From positions 2,914,001 to 2,978,000 of the forward strand of contig NZ_CP119794.1 of the NCBI RefSeq assembly GCF_029338315.1: a stretch of 64,000 bases of DNA, written 5' to 3'. The translations under genes were made by a program, and so were the position numbers. Each line of letters starts with the position of its first letter. The first letter of the stretch is position 1. Below the pieces are notes generated by a model. The model did not search any database and was not told the DNA's origin. It worked only from the letters and a program-made list of their open reading frames with translations. Shown piece after piece: positions 43,901 through 53,252 of the stretch. The stretch comes from Haloarcula regularis (GTDB taxonomy: Archaea; Halobacteriota; Halobacteria; Halobacteriales; Haloarculaceae).

Positions 43901-43935
43901 CTATGAACAATGTGCTTAGTGTGAGGCAACCGAAC

Positions 43936-45393
43936 ATGCCAAGTAATTCCAACAGACGGAAGTTTCTGAAAGCGACAGGTGTCGGAATCACAGCGGGTCT
44001 CGCGGGGTGTACGCGAGGGGGTTCCGACGGTGGCAGCGGCAGTGACGGTGGCTCTGGCGGCGACGGTTCGAGCGACGGCGGCTCGTCCGGCGACGGCAGC
44101 TCGAACGACGGCAGCTCGGAGGACGAGCTCCCGATCTCACTGAGCGAGTACGACAGCGCCGACATCGACTGGCGGCAGTTCGAGGGTGACACGGTCAACA
44201 TCGGTGCCGTCCAGCACCCGTGGGTCTCGGCCATCAAGCCGGCCATCCCGGTCTTCGAGGAACTGACCGGTATCGACGTCCAGTGGAACATCCTGCCGGA
44301 GAACCAGTTCCGGACCAAGCGCCAGACCGACGCGAGTACCGGTGCCGGCCAGTTCGACGTGTTCTTCATGGACCAGGTCGTCAACCAGTTCCGCGAGGAG
44401 GGCTGGCTCCAACCGCTCGACCCGTACTTCAACGACGAGAGCATGTACGACGAGAGCTTCTACCAGCCCGACGACCTCTTCGAGGGGTCGCGCTGGCAGG
44501 CCCACGGTGGTGGCTACAGCGACAACTGGACTGGCCTCCCGATCACGGTCGAGGTTCAGACCCAGTTCTACCGCCAGGACCTCTACGACAAGCACGACCT
44601 GGAAGTCGCCGAGACGTGGGAACAGCACCGCCAGAACGCGAAGGTCCTCCACGAGAACGAAGACGTCGCCGGAACGTCCGGTCGTGGGCAGAAGGGCTAC
44701 GGGATGAACATCTACATCCTGAACACGCTCCTGCGCCAGAAGGGGACCAGCCTCTGGACCGACTTCCCGAACGACTCCGGGCTGGACTCCGACGGGGTCA
44801 TCGAGGCGGCCGAGTACTACTCGAGCCTCCTGCAGGACTACGGGCCCGACGGCGCGTCGACTCAGACCTGGTCCGACGTCCAGGCCGCGATGGCAGAGGG
44901 GCAGACCGGCCACATCGTCGCCGACGCCAACATGTTCTGGGGCGGCCTGACCAACGACGAGTCCGCCGTCAAGGACACTGTCCGGATCGCGAAGGTGCCC
45001 AAGCCGGAAGGCGGCGAGCTGAACCCCAACGCGTTCAACTGGCAGATCTCGACGTCCACGAACGCCGAGAACTCCAAGCAGGGCTTCCTGTTCATGCTTT
45101 GGGCGACCTCGCCACCGACGGACCTCTGGATCAACACGGAGAGCAGCGGTGTCTTCTCCGTGCGCGAGTCCACGTGGGAGAACGAGGACTACATCTCGAA
45201 GGTCGGCGAGGACTACGCACAGGTTTCCCTCGAGTCGCTCCGTGTCTCGGCGCCTGACCCGTTCGACCGCAAGTACCCCGAGTGGGGTCAGCGCTACTCC
45301 GAGGAACTGCAGCGGGCCATCGCCGGCCAGAAGGAGGCTGCGAAGGCGATGCGGGACGCTGCGGCGGCTGCCGAAGACATCTACAGCGGCTGA
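43936..45393 (+). CDS. Sugar ABC transporter, Tat-exported substrate-binding lipoprotein
   Basis: A 485-residue extracellular binding protein. The N-terminus has a twin-arginine motif RRKFLK and a lipobox GLAGC, so it is folded in the cytoplasm, exported by Tat and lipid-anchored. A Gly/Ser/Asp linker (residues 25-65) follows, then a family 1 solute-binding fold (EELTGIDVQWNILPENQF, FDVFFMDQVVNQF, EGQTGHIVADANMFWGG). It starts an operon with two permeases, a small frame and an ATPase. The sugar is probably a galactose-like mono- or oligosaccharide, inferred from the downstream enzymes. The in-frame ATG at 43903 would lie before the predicted transcription start. Confidence 0.92.
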   Translation: MPSNSNRRKFLKATGVGITAGLAGCTRGGSDGGSGSDGGSGGDGSSDGGSSGDGSSNDGSSEDELPISLSEYDSADIDWRQFEGDTVNIGAVQHPWVSAIKPAIPVFEELTGIDVQWNILPENQFRTKRQTDASTGAGQFDVFFMDQVVNQFREEGWLQPLDPYFNDESMYDESFYQPDDLFEGSRWQAHGGGYSDNWTGLPITVEVQTQFYRQDLYDKHDLEVAETWEQHRQNAKVLHENEDVAGTSGRGQKGYGMNIYILNTLLRQKGTSLWTDFPNDSGLDSDGVIEAAEYYSSLLQDYGPDGASTQTWSDVQAAMAEGQTGHIVADANMFWGGLTNDESAVKDTVRIAKVPKPEGGELNPNAFNWQISTSTNAENSKQGFLFMLWATSPPTDLWINTESSGVFSVRESTWENEDYISKVGEDYAQVSLESLRVSAPDPFDRKYPEWGQRYSEELQRAIAGQKEAAKAMRDAAAAAEDIYSG

Positions 45394-45433
45394 GGCCTGA
45401 CGACAGACCGCACCGGTCAATTTCCAATAATCC

Positions 45434-46369
45434 ATGAGTACCCCAACACAAACAGAAACAAGCAATTCACAGGGCCTCGGCAGACTCAGCGACCTGTGGA
45501 ACGAGTATCTCCCGTACTGGTTCATCGCGCCGATGGTGCTGGTGATGGTAAGCATCACCTTCTTCCCCGGTGCGTACGACCTGTACCTCTCGCTGATCGA
45601 AGAGCCCACGACGAACATCTTCGCGGCCGAGTTCGCGGGCCTCGACAACTTCCGGACGGCGTTCACCCGCGGTGGCGCGTTCCACTCGTTCGTCATCACG
45701 GTCACCGTGGTCGTGAGCGCCCTGGCCCTAGAGAGCCTTCTGGGCTTTTTCCTGGCGGCACTCGTCGCCGGCGTCGACGACTCCAGTTCGATAAAGTCGT
45801 TCTACCGGGTCCTGTTCATCCTGCCGATGGCAGTGGCACCCGTCTCGCTCGCGACCATCGGTCGGCTGATGCTGAACACCGAGGTCGGAATCATCCCCTA
45901 TGTCATCAACTCGGCGACCCCGTTCGCCTCACCGGCGTTCCTCTCGGACATGCCGTTGCTGACGGTCATCCTGCTGGACACGTGGAACTGGACGCCGTTC
46001 ATGTTCATCATCTTCTACGCCGGCCTCTCGTCGGTGCCCGACACGCTGGTCGAGGCGTCTCGGGTCGACGGAGCGCCGCTGTGGCGCCGGTACGTCCACG
46101 TCATCATCCCGTACATGAAGCCGGTGGTGTTTGTCGCCACCCTCATCCGGATGATCGACCTGTTCCGGACCTTCGGCGTGGTATACGGCCTGACCCAGGG
46201 CGGTCCGGGGACGGCGACCCAGCTCGTGAGTATCAACATCTACGAACAGATGTTCATCAATAACCAGGTCGGGGTGGCGGCTGCCATCGCAGTCGTCTAC
46301 CTCGTCTTCGTCATCGCCATCGCGAACATCGTTATCGCGAAGGTCGGCTTCGAGGGGGTGTGGGACTGA
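45434..46369 (+). CDS. Sugar ABC permease, MalF type
   Basis: A 311-residue permease with six helices. The cytoplasmic EAA loop, EASRVDGAPLWRRYVHVIIP near residue 208, contacts the ATPase. It follows the binding protein after a 40-base gap, and its stop overlaps the next ATG (TGATGG), so translation is coupled. Confidence 0.93.
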   Translation: MSTPTQTETSNSQGLGRLSDLWNEYLPYWFIAPMVLVMVSITFFPGAYDLYLSLIEEPTTNIFAAEFAGLDNFRTAFTRGGAFHSFVITVTVVVSALALESLLGFFLAALVAGVDDSSSIKSFYRVLFILPMAVAPVSLATIGRLMLNTEVGIIPYVINSATPFASPAFLSDMPLLTVILLDTWNWTPFMFIIFYAGLSSVPDTLVEASRVDGAPLWRRYVHVIIPYMKPVVFVATLIRMIDLFRTFGVVYGLTQGGPGTATQLVSINIYEQMFINNQVGVAAAIAVVYLVFVIAIANIVIAKVGFEGVWD

Positions 46370-47244
46370 TGGCGACCCAGGACATCGAACCGGGTTCGGA
46401 ACAGATGCTCGAGAAAGACACGCGGGAGACGCTCGTGACGGTCGTCCGACACGGCCTGCTCCTGCTGTGGTCCTTTATCGTGCTGTTCCCGCTGTACTGG
46501 CTCGCCTCCATGTCGCTGAAACCCCCGGGGCAGGCCAACTCGCTCCCGCCGGACTGGATCTTCCTGCCGACGGTCTTCAACTACCTGGAGCTCGTCCAGC
46601 AGTCGGACTTCGTCGGGGCGTTCGTCAACAGTCTCGTCATGGTCGGGGCGTCGGTCATCCTCGTCCTGCTCATCGGCGTGCCGGCGGCGTACGTCCTCTC
46701 GCGGTACGACGTCCCGATGGAGCGGGACATTCTTGTGTGGATTCTCTCCTCGCGGATGCTCCCGCCCATCGCCGTCGTGCTCCCCTTCTTCATCATCTTC
46801 CGGGAGCTCAACCTGTTCGACACCCGAATCGGGATGGTGCTGATGTACATCAGTATCAACCTCTCGCTGGTCGTGTGGGTGATGAAGGCGTTCTTCGACG
46901 GCATCCCCGAGACGCTGGAGGAGGCCGCTCGGGTCGACGGAGCCACACAGTTCCAGGGCTTCATGAAGGTCGTCCTGCCGGCGGCCAAACCCGGCATCTT
47001 CTCCGTGGCCATCATCAGCTTCATCTTCGCGTGGATCGAGTTGCTCTTCGGGCTCGTGCTGACGAGCTTCGAGGCGGTGCCGGTGACGCTGTTCGTCTAC
47101 TCCTTCATCGGCTCCCGGTCCATCGAGTGGTCGATGCTGGCGGCGGCCTCGATGTCGATGATTATCCCGGTGGCCATCTTCCTGATTGCGGTGAACAAGT
47201 ACCTCGCCGCCGGACTCAGCTTCGGTGTGGTGATCAAAGAATGA
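46369..47244 (+). CDS. Sugar ABC permease, MalG type
   Basis: A 291-residue partner permease. It has six helices and the EAA loop EEAARVDGATQFQGFMKVVL near residue 184. The C-terminus (SFGVVIKE) is typical of MalG/UgpE-like proteins. It starts inside the stop of the previous gene, and its own stop overlaps the start of the 29-codon frame by four bases. Confidence 0.93.
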   Translation: MATQDIEPGSEQMLEKDTRETLVTVVRHGLLLLWSFIVLFPLYWLASMSLKPPGQANSLPPDWIFLPTVFNYLELVQQSDFVGAFVNSLVMVGASVILVLLIGVPAAYVLSRYDVPMERDILVWILSSRMLPPIAVVLPFFIIFRELNLFDTRIGMVLMYISINLSLVVWVMKAFFDGIPETLEEAARVDGATQFQGFMKVVLPAAKPGIFSVAIISFIFAWIELLFGLVLTSFEAVPVTLFVYSFIGSRSIEWSMLAAASMSMIIPVAIFLIAVNKYLAAGLSFGVVIKE

Positions 47245-47330
47245 GCACGACTCCCACGACACGGCGCGTACTGCTCGCTGACCACGCCCATGCGGTGGCG
47301 GTAAATAGCCGCACGACGGAGGTTCACTAA
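47241..47330 (+). CDS. 29-residue mini-ORF between permease and ATPase
   Basis: A short frame (MSTTPTTRRVLLADHAHAVA, then VNSRTTEVH) that begins in an ATGA overlap with the permease stop and ends in a TAATG overlap with the ATPase start. It therefore fills the entire 85-base gap in a translationally coupled way. Its protein has no recognised motif. It may be only a device to keep ribosomes moving into the ATPase gene, or a real microprotein; or the overlaps may be coincidental. Confidence 0.4.
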   Translation: MSTTPTTRRVLLADHAHAVAVNSRTTEVH

Positions 47331-48492
47331 TGGCTCGTATCACAATCGACGACGTAACGAAGCGGTTCGGAGAGGGCGACGAGTCCATCGTGGCGGTCGA
47401 CGACGTCTCCCTGGACATCCACGACGGCGAGTTCATGGTCTTCGTGGGCCCCTCGGGCAGCGGGAAGTCGACGCTCATGCGCATCGTCGCGGGGCTCGAG
47501 ACGCAGTCCGAGGGCGACATCCACATCGGCGACACCCTCGTCAACCAGCTCGGGCCGCGCGCCCGGGACATCGCGATGGTGTTCCAGAACTACGCGCTGT
47601 ACCCCAACATGACCGTCGAGGAGAACATGTCCTTCGGACTGAAGATGTCCACGGACCTCTCCGAGGACGAGATCGAGCGCCAGGTCACCGAAGCCGCCGA
47701 GATGATGGGTATCGGCGACCTGCTCGACAACCGCCCCGGCGAGCTCTCCGGTGGCCAGCAACAGCGCGTCGCGCTGGGCCGTGCCATCGTCAGGGACCCG
47801 AACGTCTTCCTGATGGACGAGCCGCTCAGTAACCTGGACGCGAAGCTCCGCGCGGAGATGCGCACCGAGATCAACCGCCTCCAGAACGACCTGGACGTGA
47901 CGACGCTGTATGTCACCCACGACCAGACGGAGGCGATGACGATGGGCGACCGGCTTGTGATCTTGAACTACGGGGAGATCCAGCAGGTCGGGACCCCGCT
48001 CGAGTGTTTCTACCGCCCGTCGAACCAGTTCGTCGCCGGCTTCCTCGGGTCGCCGTCGATGAACTTCTTCGATGGCACCGTCGAGGGCGGCACGCTCCGG
48101 GCCGACGGCTTCGACTTCGACCTGACCGACCGGATGCAGACGGCCGTCGGCGACCGGACCGCGCTCACCCTCGGCGTCCGTCCGGAGGACATCTCCCTGC
48201 ACGACGAACCGACCGTCGGCACCGAGTTCGAGGCCGTCGTCGACGTCGTCGAGCCGATGGGGAGCATCTCCTACGTCTACCTGCAGGCGTCCAACCAGGA
48301 TCACGACCAGACGTTCATCGTCGAGACGGACGGTCAGCGCCCCATCTCGGAGGAACAGACCGTCTACGTCGACATCCCGGCAGACGACGTCCACCTGTTC
48401 GACGCCGGGTCGGGCGAGACCATCCACCAGCGCCACTCGGGGAAGAGGCCGAGGTCGCGCTCGAGGAGCGGATGCAGTCGGTCAGTCAGTAA
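47330..48492 (+). CDS. Sugar ABC ATPase, MalK/UgpC type, C-terminal frameshift
   Basis: About 387 residues if repaired. Walker A is GPSGSGKST near 41, Q-loop VFQNYALYPNM near 84, signature LSGGQQQRVALG near 138, Walker B VFLMDEPLSNLD near 160, switch YVTHDQTEAM near 193. Residues 240-370 form the OB-type regulatory domain (TLGVRPEDISL). A run of four G at 48439-48442 needs one more base to continue EEAEVALEERMQSVSQ to the stop at 48492. Unrepaired, the frame runs on to 48640 into the next gene. An assembly error is the simplest explanation. Confidence 0.9.
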
Positions 48493-48585
48493 CCCCGCGA
48501 CGTGCGCCGTCGTTTTCGACTCGCAGTCGGTGAGCGGTGGCTCCGGACCAGCCATTTCAAGTGGATACTCCCCTATTGACCACGC

Positions 48586-49737
48586 ATGCAAATCACCGAC
48601 TACGAGCTGTTTGCCGTGCCGCCCCGGTGGTTACTGCTGAAACTGGAGACGGACACGGGGGTCGCCGGGTGGGGCGAGCCGATTGTCCCCGGTCGTCTCG
48701 AGACGGTGCGGTCGGCGGTGACCGAACTCGTCGAGGGGCACCTGCTCGGCCGGGACCCCCGCCGGACCGAGTACCACTGGCGCAAGCTCTACCAGGGAGG
48801 CTACCACCGCGGCGGCCCGGTGCTGATGAGCGCACTGTCGGGCATCGACATGGCGCTGTGGGACATCAAGGGCCGTCACCACGACGCCCCGGTCCACCAG
48901 CTGCTGGGCGGCCACGTCCGCGACCGGATGCTCGTCTATCAGTGGATCGGCGGCGACGACCCCGAAGACATCGCCGCGTCCGCCCGGCAGGGATACGAAC
49001 GGGGGTATCGGGCGCTCAAGTTCAACGTCGCCCGGAAGTTCCGGCCGCTCGAGACCGCCGACACGGTCGACCACGCCCTCGACCGCATCAGGGCCGTCCG
49101 GGACGCCGTCGGCGACGACTGCTTCATCGGCGTCGACTTCCACGGCCGCGTCTCGAAGGCGATGGTCCGCGAGCTGGTCCGGCGACTCGAACCGTACAAC
49201 CTGATGTTCGTCGACCAGCCCGTCTTGCCCGAACACTCCGAACTGCTCGCCAGTCTCAGCGAACAGACCACCGTCCCCATCGCGACGGGCGAGCGGTTCT
49301 ACTCCCGGTACGACTTCAAGCAGCTGTTCGTCGACGACGCCGTCTCGGTCATCGAGCCCTGTCTGACCCACCTCGGTGGCATCAGCGAGATGAAGAAACT
49401 CGTCTCGATGGCCGAGGCATTCGACGTCACCGTCGTCCCTCACTGCCCGCTGGGGCCCATCGCCTTCGCGGCCCACCTCCAGGTGGGCTTTAGCGCCCAG
49501 GGGATCGTGATGCAGGAACAGGACCTCGGCGTGGACGACCCCGAGTCGAGCAAGCGACTCGGCCTCCTCGAGGACCCCACGACCTTCGAGTTCGCGGACG
49601 GCTACGTCGAGCGCCCGACCGGTCCGGGACTGGGCATCGAGGTCGACGAGGGAACCGTCCGGGAGCAGGCCCAGGCGGAGGTCAACTGGTACAACCCGGT
49701 CTGGCACCACGCCGACGGGAGCGTCGCCGAGTGGTGA
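48586..49737 (+). CDS. Galactonate dehydratase-like enolase-superfamily enzyme
   Basis: A 383-residue member of the mandelate racemase/muconate lactonising group, closest in pattern to D-galactonate dehydratase (DgoD). It has VDFHGR near 185 (metal Asp and catalytic His), GERFYSRYDF near 240 (metal Glu), PHCPLGPIAFAAHLQV near 290 (catalytic His) and QEQDLGVDD near 310. The second metal ligand, Glu in bacterial FIEEP, is Asp here (FVDQP). The enzyme removes water from a sugar acid to give a 2-keto-3-deoxy acid. Its position behind a sugar importer supports a sugar-oxidation pathway. The exact sugar acid is inferred. Confidence 0.87.
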   Translation: MQITDYELFAVPPRWLLLKLETDTGVAGWGEPIVPGRLETVRSAVTELVEGHLLGRDPRRTEYHWRKLYQGGYHRGGPVLMSALSGIDMALWDIKGRHHDAPVHQLLGGHVRDRMLVYQWIGGDDPEDIAASARQGYERGYRALKFNVARKFRPLETADTVDHALDRIRAVRDAVGDDCFIGVDFHGRVSKAMVRELVRRLEPYNLMFVDQPVLPEHSELLASLSEQTTVPIATGERFYSRYDFKQLFVDDAVSVIEPCLTHLGGISEMKKLVSMAEAFDVTVVPHCPLGPIAFAAHLQVGFSAQGIVMQEQDLGVDDPESSKRLGLLEDPTTFEFADGYVERPTGPGLGIEVDEGTVREQAQAEVNWYNPVWHHADGSVAEW

Positions 49738-49775
49738 CCCCACGCTTTTAGTAGGGCACCGACCCACACTGCCGT

Positions 49776-50807
49776 ATGCGAACCGCAGTTCTAGTCGAAC
49801 CGACCGATTTCGAGCTCACGGACCGTCCCAGACCGGAGCCGGCCCCCGACGAGGTGCTCGTCGCCGTCCGCGACATCGGCATCTGCGGGTCCGACGTCCA
49901 CTACTACGAACACGGTCGTATCGGCGACTACGTCGTCGAGAACCCGCTGGTGCTGGGCCACGAGAGCGCCGGCGAGGTCGTGGCCGTCGGCGACGAGGTG
50001 AGGAACCTGGCCGCCGGCGACCGGGTCGCGCTGGAACCGGGCGTCCCCTGTCGCCGCTGTGCCCACTGCAAACGCGGGGACTACCATCTCTGCGAGGAGG
50101 TCACGTTCATGGCGACGCCGCCACACGACGGTGCCTTCACCGAGTACGTCTCGTGGCCGGCCGACTTCGCTTACAAGCTGCCCGAGACCGTCTCGACCAC
50201 CGAGGGAGCGCTCTGTGAACCGCTCAGCGTCGGTATCCACGCCGTCCGGCGCGGCGACGTCGAGACGGGCGACACCGTCGTCGTCACGGGTGCGGGCCCC
50301 ATCGGCCTGCTGGTGATGGAGGCCGCCCGCGCCGCGGGCGCCACCGACGTCGTCCTCACCGACGTGGTCCCGGAGAAACTGGCCGTCGCCGAGGCACGCG
50401 GCGCCGACCTGACCGTCGACGTCACCGAGACGGACCTCGAGGCGGCCGTCGACGACCACACCGACGGCGTCGGGGCGGACGTGGTCGTCGAGGCCTCGGG
50501 CGCCGCTCCGTCCATCGAGAGCACGTTCGATGTCGTCCGCCGGGGCGGTAGCGTCGTCCTCGTCGGCCTCGCCTCCGAGGCGACCATCCCCATCGACGTC
50601 CTCGACATCATCGACAACGAACTCGACGTCCACGGGTCGTTCCGCTACAAGAACACCTACGATGCGGCCGTCGACCTGCTCGCCGACGGCGTCGTCGACG
50701 TCGAGGGCATCGTCGACTTCGAGGCCCCGCTCTCCGACATCGACGCCGCCTTCCAGCGATCGATGGAGTCGGATGTGGTCAAAGGGATGATAACCTTCGA
50801 TACGTGA
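49776..50807 (+). CDS. Zinc-dependent sugar/polyol dehydrogenase (sorbitol DH type)
   Basis: A 343-residue medium-chain dehydrogenase. Catalytic zinc region GICGSDVHYYEHGRIGDYVV near 35-54 and GHESAGEV near 64, structural zinc CRRCAHCKRGDYHLC near 93-107, NAD(P) loop VTGAGPIGLL near 168. The SDVHYYEHG stretch is characteristic of sorbitol/xylitol dehydrogenases. It could oxidise the imported sugar ahead of the dehydratase. A TATA-like CTTTTAGTA lies 27 bases before the ATG, so it has its own promoter. Confidence 0.9.
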   Translation: MRTAVLVEPTDFELTDRPRPEPAPDEVLVAVRDIGICGSDVHYYEHGRIGDYVVENPLVLGHESAGEVVAVGDEVRNLAAGDRVALEPGVPCRRCAHCKRGDYHLCEEVTFMATPPHDGAFTEYVSWPADFAYKLPETVSTTEGALCEPLSVGIHAVRRGDVETGDTVVVTGAGPIGLLVMEAARAAGATDVVLTDVVPEKLAVAEARGADLTVDVTETDLEAAVDDHTDGVGADVVVEASGAAPSIESTFDVVRRGGSVVLVGLASEATIPIDVLDIIDNELDVHGSFRYKNTYDAAVDLLADGVVDVEGIVDFEAPLSDIDAAFQRSMESDVVKGMITFDT

Positions 50808-51081
50808 GTGGCAGATGGCGGCAGAGGCGGCGATACGCACCTCGAAAATGTCTTAAAGGCGAAAATATTCTCTCGAAACCCCATTTTTGGTACTATATAT
50901 CGGGAATCTGGGGACGTAACGACCTGAGGTAGTTCCGAATTCACACCACTCTCGATTCAGAACGCGCTGGCCACCGGCTTCCACACGCTCCAGCCTGTGG
51001 GTCGCCTCGCGATACAGGGGACGGCGGCGCGGCCGCTGCAGGCCGGTCCGACCGAAGAAATCGTGGCTCGTGTCCGGGGCG
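50808..51081. other. Intergenic region with AT-rich patches
   Basis: 274 bases downstream of two convergent genes. It contains AAAATGTCTTAAAGGCG, AAAATATTCTC and GGTACTATATATCGGG, which stand out in composition. No gene or clear hairpin was found. Confidence 0.4.
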
Positions 51082-51672
51082 TTACTTGCCCTTGCCGCCC
51101 TGGCTGCGCAGGGACGGCCGGGTCTTCTCCGTGCCCTTGCCCTTCTTCGAGAGGCCGCGGTTGCGGCGGCCGGCACCGGTCAGCCCGCGGAAGACGCGGT
51201 CTGCCTGGTGGTCCTCACAGATCCAGTTGAGATCGTCGTCGTTCTGGATGGCTGCGTGCTCGGGGTCGACGAGGATGACCTCGTGCCACTTCTGCCGGCC
51301 GTCCTGGCCGACGGAGTAGCTGTTCAGCACGCGGAGGTTCGGGAAGACGCGGGCGGCGCGTTCCTCGGCGACGCGCTGGATGTCCTTCCGGCGCGTGATG
51401 CGGGTGACGCCCTGGCGCTTCGAGCGGCGCCCGGCCTTGTGTCGGCGCTTGCGCGCGCTGCCCTTCCGGACGGAGACGCGCGCCACGACGATCCCCTGCT
51501 TGGCCTTGTAGCCCTGCGAGCGGGCCTTGTCGAGGCGGGTCGGGCGCTCGATGCGCTCGACGGCGCCCTGCTTGCGCCATTCCTGCTGTCGCTGCCACTG
51601 GAGCTCTGCGAGCTTGCCGTCACCCGGGTTCTTCCAGGCGTCTCGGATGTACGAGTATGCACTTCGTGCCAT
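51082..51672 (-). CDS. rpl15e: 50S ribosomal protein L15e
   Basis: A 196-residue basic ribosomal protein. It has the typical start MARSAYSYIRDAWKNP, the block KQGIVVARVSVRKGSARKRR near 58, NLRVLNSYSVGQDGRQKWHE near 111 and the Gly/Lys-rich tail LRSQGGKGK. L15e is an archaeal/eukaryotic large-subunit protein that binds 23S rRNA. It stands alone here, with a possible 110-base leader upstream. Confidence 0.97.
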   Translation of the reverse strand: MARSAYSYIRDAWKNPGDGKLAELQWQRQQEWRKQGAVERIERPTRLDKARSQGYKAKQGIVVARVSVRKGSARKRRHKAGRRSKRQGVTRITRRKDIQRVAEERAARVFPNLRVLNSYSVGQDGRQKWHEVILVDPEHAAIQNDDDLNWICEDHQADRVFRGLTGAGRRNRGLSKKGKGTEKTRPSLRSQGGKGK

Positions 51673-51981
51673 GTGTATCACCACGGGCGTTGCGTGGTTC
51701 AAGGCCTGCGGGGCTCGGCCCCGAGCGCCTCACATCCCGACCTGCACACGCAGGTGCCCGCTGGCGCCCGTCGTCCAGCGAGTTACTGGAGATTCTGGAC
51801 TCGGCGGCTTAAACGGTTCGAACTGTCCCGGGGCTGTGGCATCCTCACAGGGTCCCGCCGAGTCGATTTCCTATCCCGACATGTGGTTTACCGACGTGAG
51901 CTGCTCACAGACGATCGTGACGATTCCAGGCGCCCGGGAACGCCAGGGGCCGTTATATAGCGGGAGACCAACACTCGGCGT
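51673..51981. other. Intergenic region: possible L15e leader and hydroxyacid-dehydrogenase promoter
   Basis: 309 bases. A minus-strand TTTAAGC at 51806-51812 could start the L15e transcript about 110 bases before its ATG; the leader would contain the perfect hairpin CGGGGC TCG GCCCCG (51709-51723). On the plus strand the promoter of the next gene lies at its right end. Confidence 0.4.
51952..51959 (+). promoter_or_regulatory. TATA box for the hydroxyacid dehydrogenase
   Basis: GTTATATA is centred 26 bases before the ATG at 51982. Confidence 0.6.
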
Positions 51982-52944
51982 ATGAAGCGAGTGGTCGCCA
52001 GCGACGACCCGATGATAGACGTCGCACAGCTCGACGAGGCACTCGACGCCGAGGTAACCACCGCCGAAACGGGTGACGAAGACGAACTCGTCGCGGCGGC
52101 CAGCGGCGCCCACGGCCTCGTCGTCGACGTGAACACGCCGGTGACCGCCGCTATCCTCGCCGAACTCGACGACCTGGAGGTGGTGGCGCGGGCCGGCGTC
52201 GGCATCGACAACGTCGACGTCGCGGCCGCCGCGGACCACGGGGTCACCGTCACGAACGCCCCCGACTACTGTACGACGGAAGTGGCGACCCACACCGTCG
52301 CCCTGCTCCTGGACTGCGTTCGCAACGTCGCCGGCTACGACCGGGACGTCGCGGCGGGCGACTGGGGCTGGGAGCGCAGCCGGCCGCTGTACCGTGTCCC
52401 CGGCCGGACCCTCGGGCTGGTCTCCTACGGCCCCATCGCCCGGCAGGTCCGGGAGCGCCTCCGTGGGTTCGACCTCGAGGTCGTCGCCTTCGACCCGTAC
52501 GTCGACGCCGCAGAGATGGCCGCGGACGGCGTCGAGAAGGTCCCGTTGGAGGACCTGTACGCGCACGCGGACTACGTCTCCCTGCACGCACCGCTGACCG
52601 ACGGCACGCGCGAGATGGTCGACGCCGACGCGCTGGCGTCCATGCAGGACCACGCCGTGCTCGTCAACACGGGCCGTGGTGGGCTAGTCGACGAGACCGC
52701 CCTCGCCGAAGCGCTGGAAGCAGGTGACATCGCGGCTGCCGGTCTCGACGTCCTGCAAGCGGAACCGCCGAGCAGCGACAACCCGCTGGTGGGCCTCGAC
52801 AACTGTATCGTCACCCCTCACGCCGGATGGTACTCCGTCGAGGCCCGAGCGGACCTGAACCGCACCGTCGCCGACAACGTCCGTGCGGTCCTGGCCGGCG
52901 AGACGCCGCCGGACCGCATCGACCCCGACACGGACTGGCTCTAA
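51982..52944 (+). CDS. D-isomer-specific 2-hydroxyacid dehydrogenase (CtBP/SerA-like)
   Basis: A 320-residue NAD-dependent dehydrogenase. Features are RAGVGIDNVDV near 72, the cofactor-binding region LGLVSYGPIARQVRERL near 147 (the first glycines of the usual GxGxxG are altered), the catalytic arginine in NTGRGGLVDE near 228 and the catalytic histidine in TPHAGWYSVE near 275. This family reduces 2-keto acids or oxidises phosphoglycerate, and relatives are annotated as C-terminal binding proteins. The substrate is unknown. It is monocistronic. Confidence 0.87.
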   Translation: MKRVVASDDPMIDVAQLDEALDAEVTTAETGDEDELVAAASGAHGLVVDVNTPVTAAILAELDDLEVVARAGVGIDNVDVAAAADHGVTVTNAPDYCTTEVATHTVALLLDCVRNVAGYDRDVAAGDWGWERSRPLYRVPGRTLGLVSYGPIARQVRERLRGFDLEVVAFDPYVDAAEMAADGVEKVPLEDLYAHADYVSLHAPLTDGTREMVDADALASMQDHAVLVNTGRGGLVDETALAEALEAGDIAAAGLDVLQAEPPSSDNPLVGLDNCIVTPHAGWYSVEARADLNRTVADNVRAVLAGETPPDRIDPDTDWL

Positions 52945-53252
52945 ATCCCGGCCGTCGTCGCCGCCAGGCGCCGTCCACGTGCTTCTGTGCCACCTGAGAG
53001 CGGCCACTGCGGTGGGCTGTTCCCGGTCGACAGTTCGACCGAGACGGCTCGAGGCGTCGCCATCGAGATGGCTGTTTCCCTTGACGGGATCTATCACTGG
53101 TGGGCAGGACCGCCATCGATGCCGTCCACGAGGCCGCCGAACCCGGTCTCGCGTCCCCGTCGACAGCGACCGGTGCTTGGGTGGTTCGGGTGTGGTCGGC
53201 GCTATCATATCAACCATATAACCTTATCTGGTATCCACGCGTCTCTAGTCTG
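52945..53252. other. Intergenic region upstream of a lipoprotein gene
   Basis: 308 bases. No frame has a credible start, motif or codon pattern. Two TATA-like sequences, CCATATAACC and CTTATCTGG (53214-53229), precede the next gene. Confidence 0.45.

Noticed and set aside
48493..48640. Extension of the sugar ATPase past 48492 into the dehydratase gene
   Set aside because: This tail (GYSPIDHACKSPTTSC) is produced only by the frameshift; the shifted frame ends with a family-like C-terminus at 48492.
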